Source: Bacillota bacterium
GTDB lineage: Bacteria; Bacillota; Clostridia; Christensenellales; CAG-138
Assembly: GCA_023399275.1 (NCBI GenBank)
Contig: JAEWQH010000035.1
Span: 1 to 25,901 of the forward strand
Length of the DNA: 25,901 nt
Direction of reading: 5' to 3'
This document shows positions 13,890 to 21,099 of the stretch, one piece after another. The notes under the pieces are model-generated. The model was not told the origin of the DNA and searched no databases. It saw nothing but the letters and a program-made list of their open reading frames with translations. Position numbers and translations under genes: made by a program. Numbering within the stretch: position 1 is the stretch's first letter; every line of letters starts with the position of its first letter.

Positions 13890-15986
13890 ATGGAAAGAAT
13901 CTTCCAGATGCAGCTTGGCGGAAGGACGCTCGTCGTCGAAACCGGCAAGTACGCCGAACAGGCGGGCGGAAGCTGTCTCGTACGCATGGGTGATACGGCG
14001 GTGCTGGTCTGCGCTACCGTTGCAAAAACCGCGCGCGACGGCGTGGACTTTCTGCCGCTTTCGGTAGAATATCAGGAAAAACTCTACTCGGTCGGCAAGA
14101 TCCCCGGCGGCTTTATCAAGCGCGAAGGGCGCCCGACCGAACGCGCGATCCTCAGTTCGCGCCTCATCGACCGCCCGCTGCGCCCGCTGTTCCCCAAAGG
14201 GTTTTACAACGACGTGCAGGTGGTCGCCACCGTCATGTCTGTGGAGCAGGACGTTCAGCCTGAAGTGCTGGGTATGATCGGCTCCTCCATCGCGCTCTCC
14301 ATCAGCGAAGCGCCATTCTCCGGCCCGACCGGCTCGGTGGCCGTGGGTCTGGTTGACGGTGAATACGTCATCAACCCCGATGTCGCCCAGCGCGAAAAGA
14401 GCCGCCTGAGCCTCACGGTCGCGGGCACCAAGGACGCGGTCATGATGGTGGAAGCGGGGGCAAACGAAGTCTCGGAAGAGGAGATGCTCAACGCGATTCT
14501 CTTTGCGCACGAGGAGATCAAAAAGCTCGTCAGCTTCATCTCCGAAATCGAAGCGGAAGTTGGCAAGCAGAAGATGGAGCCGGTGGTCTACCATCCCGAC
14601 GAAGCGCTCGAGGAAAAAGTCCGCGCGTCTGCGTTCGACAAGGTAGTCTGGTCGCTGGATACGTTTGACCGCTCCGAGCGCGAGGCGCGCAGCGAGCAGG
14701 TCAAGGCCGAGACGGTGGAAGCATTCAAAGAGGCGTATCCTGAGTCCGCAAAGGATATCGGAGCGATCCTCTATGCCATCACCAAAGAGGTTGTTCGCGA
14801 TAAGATCATCAACAAAAAGATCCGCCCCGACGGGCGTGCGCAGGACGAGATCCGCCCCATTTGGAGCGAGGTCGGCATCTTTGGCCGTACACACGGCAGC
14901 GCGGTTTTCACCCGCGGCCAAACGCAGGTGATGACCATTGCGACCCTTGGCACGATTTCGGAGGCGCAGTCGCTCGACGGGCTTTCGCTCGAAGAGAGCA
15001 AGCGCTATATGCACCAGTACAACATGCCGCCGTACAGCACCGGTGAGGCCAAGCCCATGCGCGGTGTCGGCCGCCGCGAGATCGGCCACGGCGCGCTGGC
15101 CGAGCGTGCGCTCGAGCCGGTTTTACCGAGCGAGGCGGAGTTCCCCTACTGCATGCGCCTGGTCAGCGAGGTCGTCAGCTCAAACGGCTCTACCTCGCAG
15201 GCGTCCATCTGTGCGAGCACGCTGGCGCTGCTCGATGCGGGCGTGCCGATCAAAAAGTCGGTTGCGGGCGTTGCGATGGGGCTTATCAAGGACGACAGCA
15301 CCGGCAACATCGCCATACTGACCGATATCCAAGGCCTTGAGGACTTTCTGGGCGACATGGACTTCAAGGTCGCCGGCACGCGGGACGGCATCACCGCCAT
15401 CCAGATGGATATCAAGATCAAAGGCATCAGCCGCGAGATCCTCATCCGTGCGCTCGAGCAGGCACGCAAGGGCCGCATGTTCATCCTCGACAAGATGGAC
15501 GAGACCCTGCGCGAGCCGCGCGCGGAGCTCTCGCCCTATGCGCCGCGCATCATCACGTTTACGATCCATCCGGACAAGATCCGTGAGGTCATCGGCAGCG
15601 GCGGAAAGGTCATCAACAAGATCATTGCCGATACCGGCGTAAAGATCGATATCGAAGACGACGGCACGGTCTACATCGCCTCGCCCGATTCAGCGGCGGC
15701 GGCGGAGGCGAAGCGCATCATCGACGGCATCGTCAAGGAGATCGAGGTTGGCGACGTATACCTCGGCTCCGTGGTCGGCATCAAGGACTTTGGCGCGTTC
15801 ATCAACCTCAAGCCCGGAACCGACGGCCTGCTGCACATCTCCCGCATTGCCAACAAGCGCGTGGAGAAGGTGGAAGACGTGCTCTCCATGGGCGAGCAGG
15901 TGCTCGTGCGCGTCATCGACATCGACCCGAAGACCGGCAAAATCAGCCTGACCCGCAAGGATATGCTGCCGCCGGAGAAGGACTGA
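13890..15986 (+). CDS. pnp: Polynucleotide phosphorylase (polyribonucleotide nucleotidyltransferase)
   Basis: PNPase degrades RNA 3' to 5' using phosphate and can add tails in reverse. The 698-residue product has the full architecture: a first RNase PH-like domain (1-220), a helical linker, and a second catalytic RNase PH domain (from IRPDGRAQDEIRPI). A KH domain carries GSGG at 569-572, and an S1 domain spans about 620-690 (VGDVYLGSVVGIKDFGAF). The ATG at 13890 has AAGGAG at 13871-13876, a rather long 13-base spacing. No strong promoter was recognised in the 53-base gap upstream, so it may be co-transcribed with the phosphoesterase gene. Confidence 0.98.
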   Translation: MERIFQMQLGGRTLVVETGKYAEQAGGSCLVRMGDTAVLVCATVAKTARDGVDFLPLSVEYQEKLYSVGKIPGGFIKREGRPTERAILSSRLIDRPLRPLFPKGFYNDVQVVATVMSVEQDVQPEVLGMIGSSIALSISEAPFSGPTGSVAVGLVDGEYVINPDVAQREKSRLSLTVAGTKDAVMMVEAGANEVSEEEMLNAILFAHEEIKKLVSFISEIEAEVGKQKMEPVVYHPDEALEEKVRASAFDKVVWSLDTFDRSEREARSEQVKAETVEAFKEAYPESAKDIGAILYAITKEVVRDKIINKKIRPDGRAQDEIRPIWSEVGIFGRTHGSAVFTRGQTQVMTIATLGTISEAQSLDGLSLEESKRYMHQYNMPPYSTGEAKPMRGVGRREIGHGALAERALEPVLPSEAEFPYCMRLVSEVVSSNGSTSQASICASTLALLDAGVPIKKSVAGVAMGLIKDDSTGNIAILTDIQGLEDFLGDMDFKVAGTRDGITAIQMDIKIKGISREILIRALEQARKGRMFILDKMDETLREPRAELSPYAPRIITFTIHPDKIREVIGSGGKVINKIIADTGVKIDIEDDGTVYIASPDSAAAAEAKRIIDGIVKEIEVGDVYLGSVVGIKDFGAFINLKPGTDGLLHISRIANKRVEKVEDVLSMGEQVLVRVIDIDPKTGKISLTRKDMLPPEKD

Positions 15987-15990
15987 GACC

Positions 15991-16037
15991 AAGCGTAAGA
16001 GACGCTTTCACGGGCGCGGCGGCAACGCCGCGCCTTT
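15991..16037 (+). terminator. Double hairpin after pnp, probable terminator
   Basis: A first small hairpin pairs AAGCGT (15991-15996) with ACGCTT (16002-16007). A second pairs GGCGCGGCG (16013-16021) with CGCCGCGCC (16026-16034) around GCAA and ends in TTT. The T tail is short, but the stem is very stable. Confidence 0.65.
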
Positions 16038-16135
16038 GCCGCGCGTGCAAATACGCGCTCTTGCCACACGAGGAAACAACGGCCTTTGCCACATGAGGAA
16101 ACAACGGCTTTTGCCGAATGCGCTTTTGTGGTAAA
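16036..16135. repeat. Degenerate tandem repeat with exact 25-bp period
   Basis: TTGCC recurs at 16036, 16061, 16086 and 16111, exactly 25 bases apart. The units at 16061-16085 and 16086-16110 differ at only two positions. The outer two units share fewer bases with them (the first about 15 of 25). There are no unique spacers. The last unit runs into the -10 of the M16 protease promoter. The array lies between the pnp terminator and that gene and does not code for a recognisable protein. Confidence 0.75.
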
Positions 16136-16137
16136 AT
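16109..16137 (+). promoter_or_regulatory. Candidate promoter of the M16 protease gene
   Basis: TAAAAT (16132-16137) is a good -10. The sequence 17 bases upstream, TTTTGC (16109-16114), is a weak -35 match and belongs to the last unit of the 25-bp repeat. Transcription would start near 16144, giving a leader of about 32 bases. Confidence 0.5.
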
Positions 16138-16175
16138 ACAGATTCACCCGCAGCGCGAAAGGAAAGAAGAAACGC

Positions 16176-17435
16176 ATGATACGCCAGACAAAACTCAAGA
16201 ACGGCATCCGACTCATCTATGAAAAGATGGAGCATGTTCGCTCCGTCTCCATGGGCGTTTGGGTGGACACCGGTTCCGTGCGCGAGACGCCGGAGACGGC
16301 GGGCGCCTCGCACCTGATTGAGCACATGGTCTTCAAGGGGACCGCGCGCAGGAGTGCCGAGCAGATCGCGGTGGAGATGGATGCGGTTGGCGGCAATATC
16401 AACGCCTTCACGAGCAAGGAGAACACCTGCTTCTATGCCAAAGTGCTCGACGAGCACCTGGATCTCGTCTGCGACGTGCTCTCGGACATCGCGTTTCACA
16501 GCGTATTTGACCCCGATGAGCTAAAAAAGGAGCAGGGCGTCGTGGTGGAAGAAATCTTGATGACCGAGGACAGCCCGGAGGATCTGGCGAGCGAAGAAAG
16601 CAATATGCTCTTCTTTGGTGACGAGCCGCTGGCAAGCCCCATCCTCGGCACGAAGCAGAGCGTGCGCGCGTTTACGCGCGAAACGCTGTTGACCTACAAG
16701 GATGTGTTTTATGTACCGAATAACATCGTGGTTTCCTGCGCGGGTAATTTTGACGAGCAGGCGCTGATTGACTCCGTAACGCGCTGGTTTGACATCCCTG
16801 CATCATCCCGTGCAAACGAGCCCGTCTCGCAGCGCTATCCCGGCGGGAAGCGCGAGAAGTTTGTGGAGAAGGACGTAGAGCAGGTGCATATCTGCCTAAC
16901 GTTGCCTGGCTTTGCGCGCGACAGCGAGGGGCAATACCCGCTGGCGGTGCTCTCGAATATCATCGGCGGCAGCATGAGCTCGCGACTCTTTCAGTCCATA
17001 CGCGAAAAACTTGGGCTGGCGTACTCCGTCTATTCCTACCCGACGAGCTATACCGGCACCGGCACGCTCACGCTCTATGCCGGAACCGGCGAAAAGCAGG
17101 CGGCCGAAGTACTGCGCCGCATGGTGGATGAGATTGCGCGTGTGCGAAAGAACGGCGTGACGAAAGAGGAGCTCACGCGCTGCCGCGACCAGCTCAAGGG
17201 CAGCTACCTGATGGGCATGGAGTCCACGGGTGCGCGCATGAACGCGCTGGGAAAGACGCTGCTGTTACAAAAACGTGAATATAACGAGCAGGAAGCACTG
17301 CGCCGGATCGAATGTGTTACAATGGAGGATATCGAACGGATTCTGCCCGCTTGCCTCGACCTGAGTCAGGCGAGCACGGCGCTGGTTGGGCGGGTGTCAA
17401 AGCAGGAGGCCGCGCTGCGCGGTGCGCTCGGCTGA
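16176..17435 (+). CDS. M16 family zinc metallopeptidase (processing-peptidase-like, YmxG/MlpA type)
   Basis: The 419-residue product has the inverted zinc motif HLIEH (H46, E49, H50) that defines M16 peptidases, with a further glutamate ligand in VVVEEILM (125-126). The C-terminal half has the R/Y-containing segment REKLGLAYSVYSY. It is a single-subunit-length homologue of mitochondrial processing peptidase, and the gene next to pnp in Firmicutes encodes the same kind of protein. The substrate is unknown. The ATG at 16176 has AAAGGA upstream. The open frame extends to 16086, but that part overlaps the promoter and 25-bp repeat and was not used. Confidence 0.93.
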   Translation: MIRQTKLKNGIRLIYEKMEHVRSVSMGVWVDTGSVRETPETAGASHLIEHMVFKGTARRSAEQIAVEMDAVGGNINAFTSKENTCFYAKVLDEHLDLVCDVLSDIAFHSVFDPDELKKEQGVVVEEILMTEDSPEDLASEESNMLFFGDEPLASPILGTKQSVRAFTRETLLTYKDVFYVPNNIVVSCAGNFDEQALIDSVTRWFDIPASSRANEPVSQRYPGGKREKFVEKDVEQVHICLTLPGFARDSEGQYPLAVLSNIIGGSMSSRLFQSIREKLGLAYSVYSYPTSYTGTGTLTLYAGTGEKQAAEVLRRMVDEIARVRKNGVTKEELTRCRDQLKGSYLMGMESTGARMNALGKTLLLQKREYNEQEALRRIECVTMEDIERILPACLDLSQASTALVGRVSKQEAALRGALG

Positions 17436-17487
17436 CGCAAGACCTGCCGCAAACGATCTTTTTTCTAACCGGACGGAGGGAACCGAC

Positions 17488-17859
17488 TTGGACAAGCTGG
17501 ATGTGATCTTTCAACTGCAGCAGTCGTTGGACGACGATATCGCCGTGCGCCGAAACCTTAGCTTTTCGCGCGAAGAATGGATGCAAAAAGAGGTGCTCGC
17601 CATGATCTCGGAGCTCTCCGAGGTGCTGGACGAGGTGAACTTCAAATGGTGGAAAAACCCAAAGCCCGTGGACGATGCGGCTCTGAAAGGCGAGCTAGTG
17701 GACGTACTGCACTTTTTCGTGAGCATGTGCCTTCGCAGCGGCATGACGGCAGACGAGCTCTTTGCGCTCTATCAGGCGAAAAATCAGGAGAACTTCGACC
17801 GCCAGTATGGCAGGTCTCAAAAGCGCGGCTATGAAGTCGGCGGTGAATCGAATGGCTAA
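17488..17859 (+). CDS. All-alpha NTP pyrophosphatase, dUTPase_2-like
   Basis: The 123-residue helical protein has the ExxE...ExxD metal-binding pattern of the MazG/dimeric dUTPase superfamily: E42-x2-E45 in ISELSEVLDEVNFKWWKNP and E69-x2-D72 in GELVDVLHFFVSMC. The closing NFDRQYGRSQKRGY matches the dUTPase_2 branch as I remember it. The probable reaction is dUTP to dUMP plus pyrophosphate, keeping uracil out of DNA. In Firmicutes a trimeric all-beta dUTPase gene often lies near this position, so this may be a non-homologous replacement. The start is TTG at 17488 with GGAGG eight bases upstream. It overlaps the next gene by eight bases. Confidence 0.8.
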   Translation: MDKLDVIFQLQQSLDDDIAVRRNLSFSREEWMQKEVLAMISELSEVLDEVNFKWWKNPKPVDDAALKGELVDVLHFFVSMCLRSGMTADELFALYQAKNQENFDRQYGRSQKRGYEVGGESNG

Positions 17860-19045
17860 GCCGCGCATACGCATCAAGGGCCGTTTTTTCCTGATGATAC
17901 TGCTTATGGTCGGCTTTGTGGCGCTGACCGTAGTGGTTGCAAACGCCCTCAAAAAGACGGGCGAGATCGAGTTTGGCTCGCTTGGGGCGGATCTCGAGGT
18001 GACCGCGGCGATCATCCGCGACGAGACGGTGGTCATGTCCGAGTCGTATGAGAAGATCACGTTCGACGTGGTCGAGGGTGAGACGGTCAGCAATGATCAA
18101 GTGATCGCCCAGCTCTATAAGCGCGGCTATCAGGACGAAACCATGGTGACGCTGCTCAACCTGCAAAAGCAGATCTATGAATATCAGGTTCAGCTGTTGG
18201 GCGGCGCGATGCCGCAGGAGCTGACCGATCTAAATGAAAACATCGACGCGGTGGAGCTGCAGATTCGCGCTGTTTCCCGCGGGGAGAGCACGCTGGATAT
18301 GCTCGACCTCGAACAGACGCTCAAGGATCTCGAGAATCAGCGCGTTGCACTGATGGAGAGCCTCGTTACACCGGATACTGCGCTCACGCAGATGTATACG
18401 GAGCTCAAAAGCCAGCAAAACGTGCTGAGCGGTTGGCGGCGCGACATCAAAAACACCTCGGGCACCGGCATCGTGAGCTTTTACTTCGACGGCTACGAGC
18501 GGGTGCTCAGCGTCAACAAGCTCTCCACGATCAACTCTGCGCTGGTGAAGACCGTCATCAACGGTGGCAACACCGCAAACACAGCAGACTCTACCAGCGA
18601 GGTGCCGCTCTACCGCGTCATCAACAACACGCACTGGTTCATCGCGTTTGTGACGAGTGCTACAGACCCCATGCGCCTCGCCGAGGGGGAGCAGTACAGT
18701 GTGCTGTTTCAGGACTATTCCGATCAGGAGTTTACCGCGACCGCGCGCGCGAGCACGGTCTCGGAAAATGCGGTCGTGAACCTGCTGGAGTTCAACACCG
18801 ATATCGGCAAGCTTATCGGCACCCGAACGGTCACGGCGACCATCAGCAAATCTGCACAGGGGCTTGTAGTGCCGCTCAAGGCGATCGAGATCGTCTCCGG
18901 CATGCCGGGCATCAACATCGTGTACGGTGATACCGTTTTACGCGTAGAGGTGGATATCCTCGCGCAGAGCGACAATAAGGCGGTCATCCGCGCGCACAAC
19001 GAGTCGGATAATCTTACCGCCGGGATGAAGTATATCAAACCATGA
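17852..19045 (+). CDS. Single-pass membrane protein with HlyD-like barrel-sandwich hybrid and coiled coil
   Basis: The 397-residue product has a short basic cytoplasmic end, one transmembrane helix (about 12-31) and a large extracytoplasmic part. Residues 48-93 resemble a biotinyl/lipoyl-type barrel-sandwich half (FDVVEGETVSNDQVIAQL). Residues 95-175 are rich in heptad-like Leu/Gln/Glu and probably form a coiled-coil hairpin. The rest is beta-rich, with KSAQGLVVPLKAIEIVSG near the end, as in periplasmic adaptor subunits. No transporter gene accompanies it. It is joined by overlaps to the dUTPase-like gene (8 bases) and to yggS (ATGA), upstream of sepF. A role in envelope assembly or division is inferred from context only. 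The ATG at 17852 has a weak ribosome binding site. Confidence 0.75.
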   Translation: MAKPRIRIKGRFFLMILLMVGFVALTVVVANALKKTGEIEFGSLGADLEVTAAIIRDETVVMSESYEKITFDVVEGETVSNDQVIAQLYKRGYQDETMVTLLNLQKQIYEYQVQLLGGAMPQELTDLNENIDAVELQIRAVSRGESTLDMLDLEQTLKDLENQRVALMESLVTPDTALTQMYTELKSQQNVLSGWRRDIKNTSGTGIVSFYFDGYERVLSVNKLSTINSALVKTVINGGNTANTADSTSEVPLYRVINNTHWFIAFVTSATDPMRLAEGEQYSVLFQDYSDQEFTATARASTVSENAVVNLLEFNTDIGKLIGTRTVTATISKSAQGLVVPLKAIEIVSGMPGINIVYGDTVLRVEVDILAQSDNKAVIRAHNESDNLTAGMKYIKP

Positions 19046-19734
19046 CAGATACGGAACGAAACATCATCGAGGTGCGCGAGCAGATCGCCGGGGCGTGCGC
19101 GCGCGCGGGGCGGGACGAGAAGGACGTTTTACTCGTCGCCGTGTCAAAGTATCAGAGTGTGGAGCGCATCGCGGAGTCGGTCGCTGCGGGGGTGACGGCC
19201 TTTGGCGAGAATCATGCCCAGGAGTTGACCGAAAAGAAAACTTTTTTTGAACAGCATGGCTGCCGCGTGCATTTCATTGGACAACTGCAGACGAATAAGA
19301 TAAAATATGTCTGCGGTTTTGCCGACCTGATCGAGTCGGTGGACCGCCCCAATCTCGCGGCCCGGCTCCACCAAAGGGCGGAGGCGCTGGGCGTTGTGCA
19401 GGAAATTCTCATCCAGGTCAACATCGGTGCGGAGGACCAGAAGGGCGGCGTACCCGATGAGGACTTGGATTCTTTCGCGGATTCGCTGACGCAATACCCC
19501 TGTTTGCGCTTGCGCGGGCTGATGTGTGTGCCGCCCGCGGTCGAGGCGGAGCAGGCGAGGGCGTATTTCCGGAAGATGCGCGCGCATTTCGACCGACTCT
19601 CCGGCCGACCGGGCATGCAGACGCTGGATACCCTTTCGATGGGCATGAGCCACGATTTTGCCGTTGCCATCGAAGAGGGAGCGACGCAGGTGCGCGTCGG
19701 AACCCGAATTTTCGGCGCGCGGGACAGAAAATAA
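19042..19734 (+). CDS. Pyridoxal-phosphate homeostasis protein YggS/YlmE
   Basis: The 230-residue PLP-binding TIM-barrel protein keeps free PLP and amino/keto acid pools in balance; no catalytic reaction is firmly known. The cofactor lysine is K36 in LLVAVSKYQ. Other family motifs are FGENHAQEL, HFIGQLQTNK, LIQVNIGAEDQKGG, LRGLMCVPP and the phosphate-binding TLSMGMSHDF...GATQVRVGTRIFG. It starts on the ATGA that ends the adaptor-like gene, so translation is coupled. The next gene is sepF, as in the ylmE-ylmF order of Bacillus. Confidence 0.95.
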   Translation: MTDTERNIIEVREQIAGACARAGRDEKDVLLVAVSKYQSVERIAESVAAGVTAFGENHAQELTEKKTFFEQHGCRVHFIGQLQTNKIKYVCGFADLIESVDRPNLAARLHQRAEALGVVQEILIQVNIGAEDQKGGVPDEDLDSFADSLTQYPCLRLRGLMCVPPAVEAEQARAYFRKMRAHFDRLSGRPGMQTLDTLSMGMSHDFAVAIEEGATQVRVGTRIFGARDRK

Positions 19735-19792
19735 CCATGAAAGAATGCCGCCTGGCGATCTGCCGCGGCTGACGGTTTTCGGAGGAAGACGG

Positions 19793-20269
19793 ATGGCAAG
19801 CCTTTATACAAAATTCCTGGATTTTATCGGAATCGAGGAGAGCGACGAGCAGGAAGACGAACACGGCAGCGACGGTTATTACCACGACGATGTGCCGGAT
19901 CGTCCGGCCGCCGGCGCATTCGGCGGCGGGCGCGGTGCGGCTGCTCCGGGCCGCAGGGGCGACCGGGTGCAGAATGCCTCCGGCGCCAACCTCCCCATCT
20001 CGGGCGGAATGAAGATGATCGTGTATCACCCTGTGAGCTACGAGGATACGCAGAGCATCATCGACAACCTGAAGAACCGGAAGCCCGTCATCGTCAATAT
20101 GGAGGAGCTTGAGCTGGACACGGCCCAGAGAATCCTGGACTTTCTCTCCGGCGCTGTCTATGCGCTCAACGGCACCATGTGCAAGATCTCGCGCGGGATA
20201 TTCGTCGTCGCGCCGAACAACTACGACGTGGTTGGAAATGGTGAGGACGACTACGGCGACATGGGCTGA
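19793..20269 (+). CDS. sepF: Cell division protein SepF
   Basis: SepF bundles FtsZ filaments and tethers the Z-ring to the membrane. The 158-residue product has the short N-terminal amphipathic membrane-binding helix (MASLYTKFLDFIGI) and an acidic, Gly/Arg-rich flexible linker. The folded C-terminal domain begins at about residue 72 (MKMIVYHPVSYEDTQSIIDNLKNRKPVIVNM) and includes DTAQRILDFLSGAVYALNG and GIFVVAPNNYDV. The ATG at 19793 has GGAGG seven bases upstream. The gene is followed by a strong terminator. Confidence 0.95.
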   Translation: MASLYTKFLDFIGIEESDEQEDEHGSDGYYHDDVPDRPAAGAFGGGRGAAAPGRRGDRVQNASGANLPISGGMKMIVYHPVSYEDTQSIIDNLKNRKPVIVNMEELELDTAQRILDFLSGAVYALNGTMCKISRGIFVVAPNNYDVVGNGEDDYGDMG

Positions 20270-20294
20270 GCGCCGCGAAACAAACAGGATCTTC

Positions 20295-20327
20295 TGGCAC
20301 ATCATATGCTTGGTGTGCCAATTTTTT
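20295..20327 (+). terminator. Rho-independent terminator after sepF
   Basis: TGGCACATC (20295-20303) pairs with GGTGTGCCA (20312-20320), nine pairs including one G-U, around an eight-base loop and followed by ATTTTTT. No promoter is evident in the 46 bases before the next gene, so some read-through is probably needed to express it. Confidence 0.85.
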
Positions 20328-20373
20328 ACCGGACGGTGCCGGCGGAAACGGCCCGCGAAAGGAAGGATGCGCC

Positions 20374-21099
20374 ATGCGAACGGACGAAATCGTCAACAAG
20401 CACTTTTCACGCTCGTTTATGGGCTATGATATCGAGCAGGTCGATCTGTTTTTGGATGAGATCATCGAGGTGCTGGAGCGCTATGAGGAAGAGAAGCGCG
20501 AGATGCTCTCTGCCATGGAATACATGATGAAGAAGCTCGAGCGCGGGCAGAAGATGCCGCTTTCCGACCTCAAAAAGGCCATCGATTTCGACCGCGGCCA
20601 ACCGAAAGAAACCCTGCCGGAAGGAGCCGGGACGGCCCGTGAGGGCGAACAAAAGACATCCGCGCGCTCCATCGCCCGCGGGAACGGCGGACAAAGCAAG
20701 CAAGCGCGCGCGCCGAAGGTCAGCCGCGTCAAGGGCGAGGAGAGCGCAAAAGCGCAGCTCATCGAGGAGGCGAAGGCGGCGATCCCGCACGAGGAGCTTT
20801 CGCCGGAGGAAGCTGAGAAGCGTGCAAGGCGCATGTCCGCCGCCGCGGCGGACTGGCTGGATGAGCTGCTCATCAATATCGCGGAGCACGAGAGCGGCGA
20901 GCGCGACAAACAGCCGCAGGCGCCGCTGCAGCCGGATTTCGCGCCGGCATCGCAGCCGCAGCCGGAACCCGCGCAGGCGGAACAGCAGCATCAGGCGGAT
21001 GCGCCTGCGCAGGAGCAGCCGGCGCAAGCCGAGCAACCGCAACCGGATGCGGCCGAAAGCAGGCCGCCGGAAAGCGCACAGGACCATGGCCAAGCCTGA
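20374..21099 (+). CDS. DivIVA-domain protein with long disordered tail
   Basis: The first 60 residues carry the DivIVA lipid-binding signature (NKHFSRSFMGYDIEQVDLFLDEIIEVLE) followed by a short coiled coil. DivIVA proteins sit at negatively curved membrane at poles and septa and recruit partners. After a basic linker there is a predicted helix around 150-172 (AAAADWLDELLINIAEH), then a tail of about 60 residues rich in Gln, Pro, Ala and Glu. This is shorter in coiled coil and longer in disordered tail than Bacillus DivIVA. It follows sepF, but ylmG and ylmH, often found between them, are missing. AAGGA precedes the ATG at 20374. Its end overlaps the next gene by 14 bases. Confidence 0.85.
   Translation: MRTDEIVNKHFSRSFMGYDIEQVDLFLDEIIEVLERYEEEKREMLSAMEYMMKKLERGQKMPLSDLKKAIDFDRGQPKETLPEGAGTAREGEQKTSARSIARGNGGQSKQARAPKVSRVKGEESAKAQLIEEAKAAIPHEELSPEEAEKRARRMSAAAADWLDELLINIAEHESGERDKQPQAPLQPDFAPASQPQPEPAQAEQQHQADAPAQEQPAQAEQPQPDAAESRPPESAQDHGQA

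Noticed and set aside
13791..15089. 432-codon minus-strand frame opposite pnp
   Set aside because: It is an antisense shadow of pnp with no ribosome binding site or family features.
16036..16135. CRISPR array
   Set aside because: The 25-base units are directly abutting, with no unique spacers, only two are well conserved, and no cas gene is near.
20639..21085. N-terminal extension of the YgiQ-type protein
   Set aside because: The extension is a shifted-frame reading of the DivIVA-like gene, made almost entirely of Arg and Ser. Homologues begin at the ATG at 21086.
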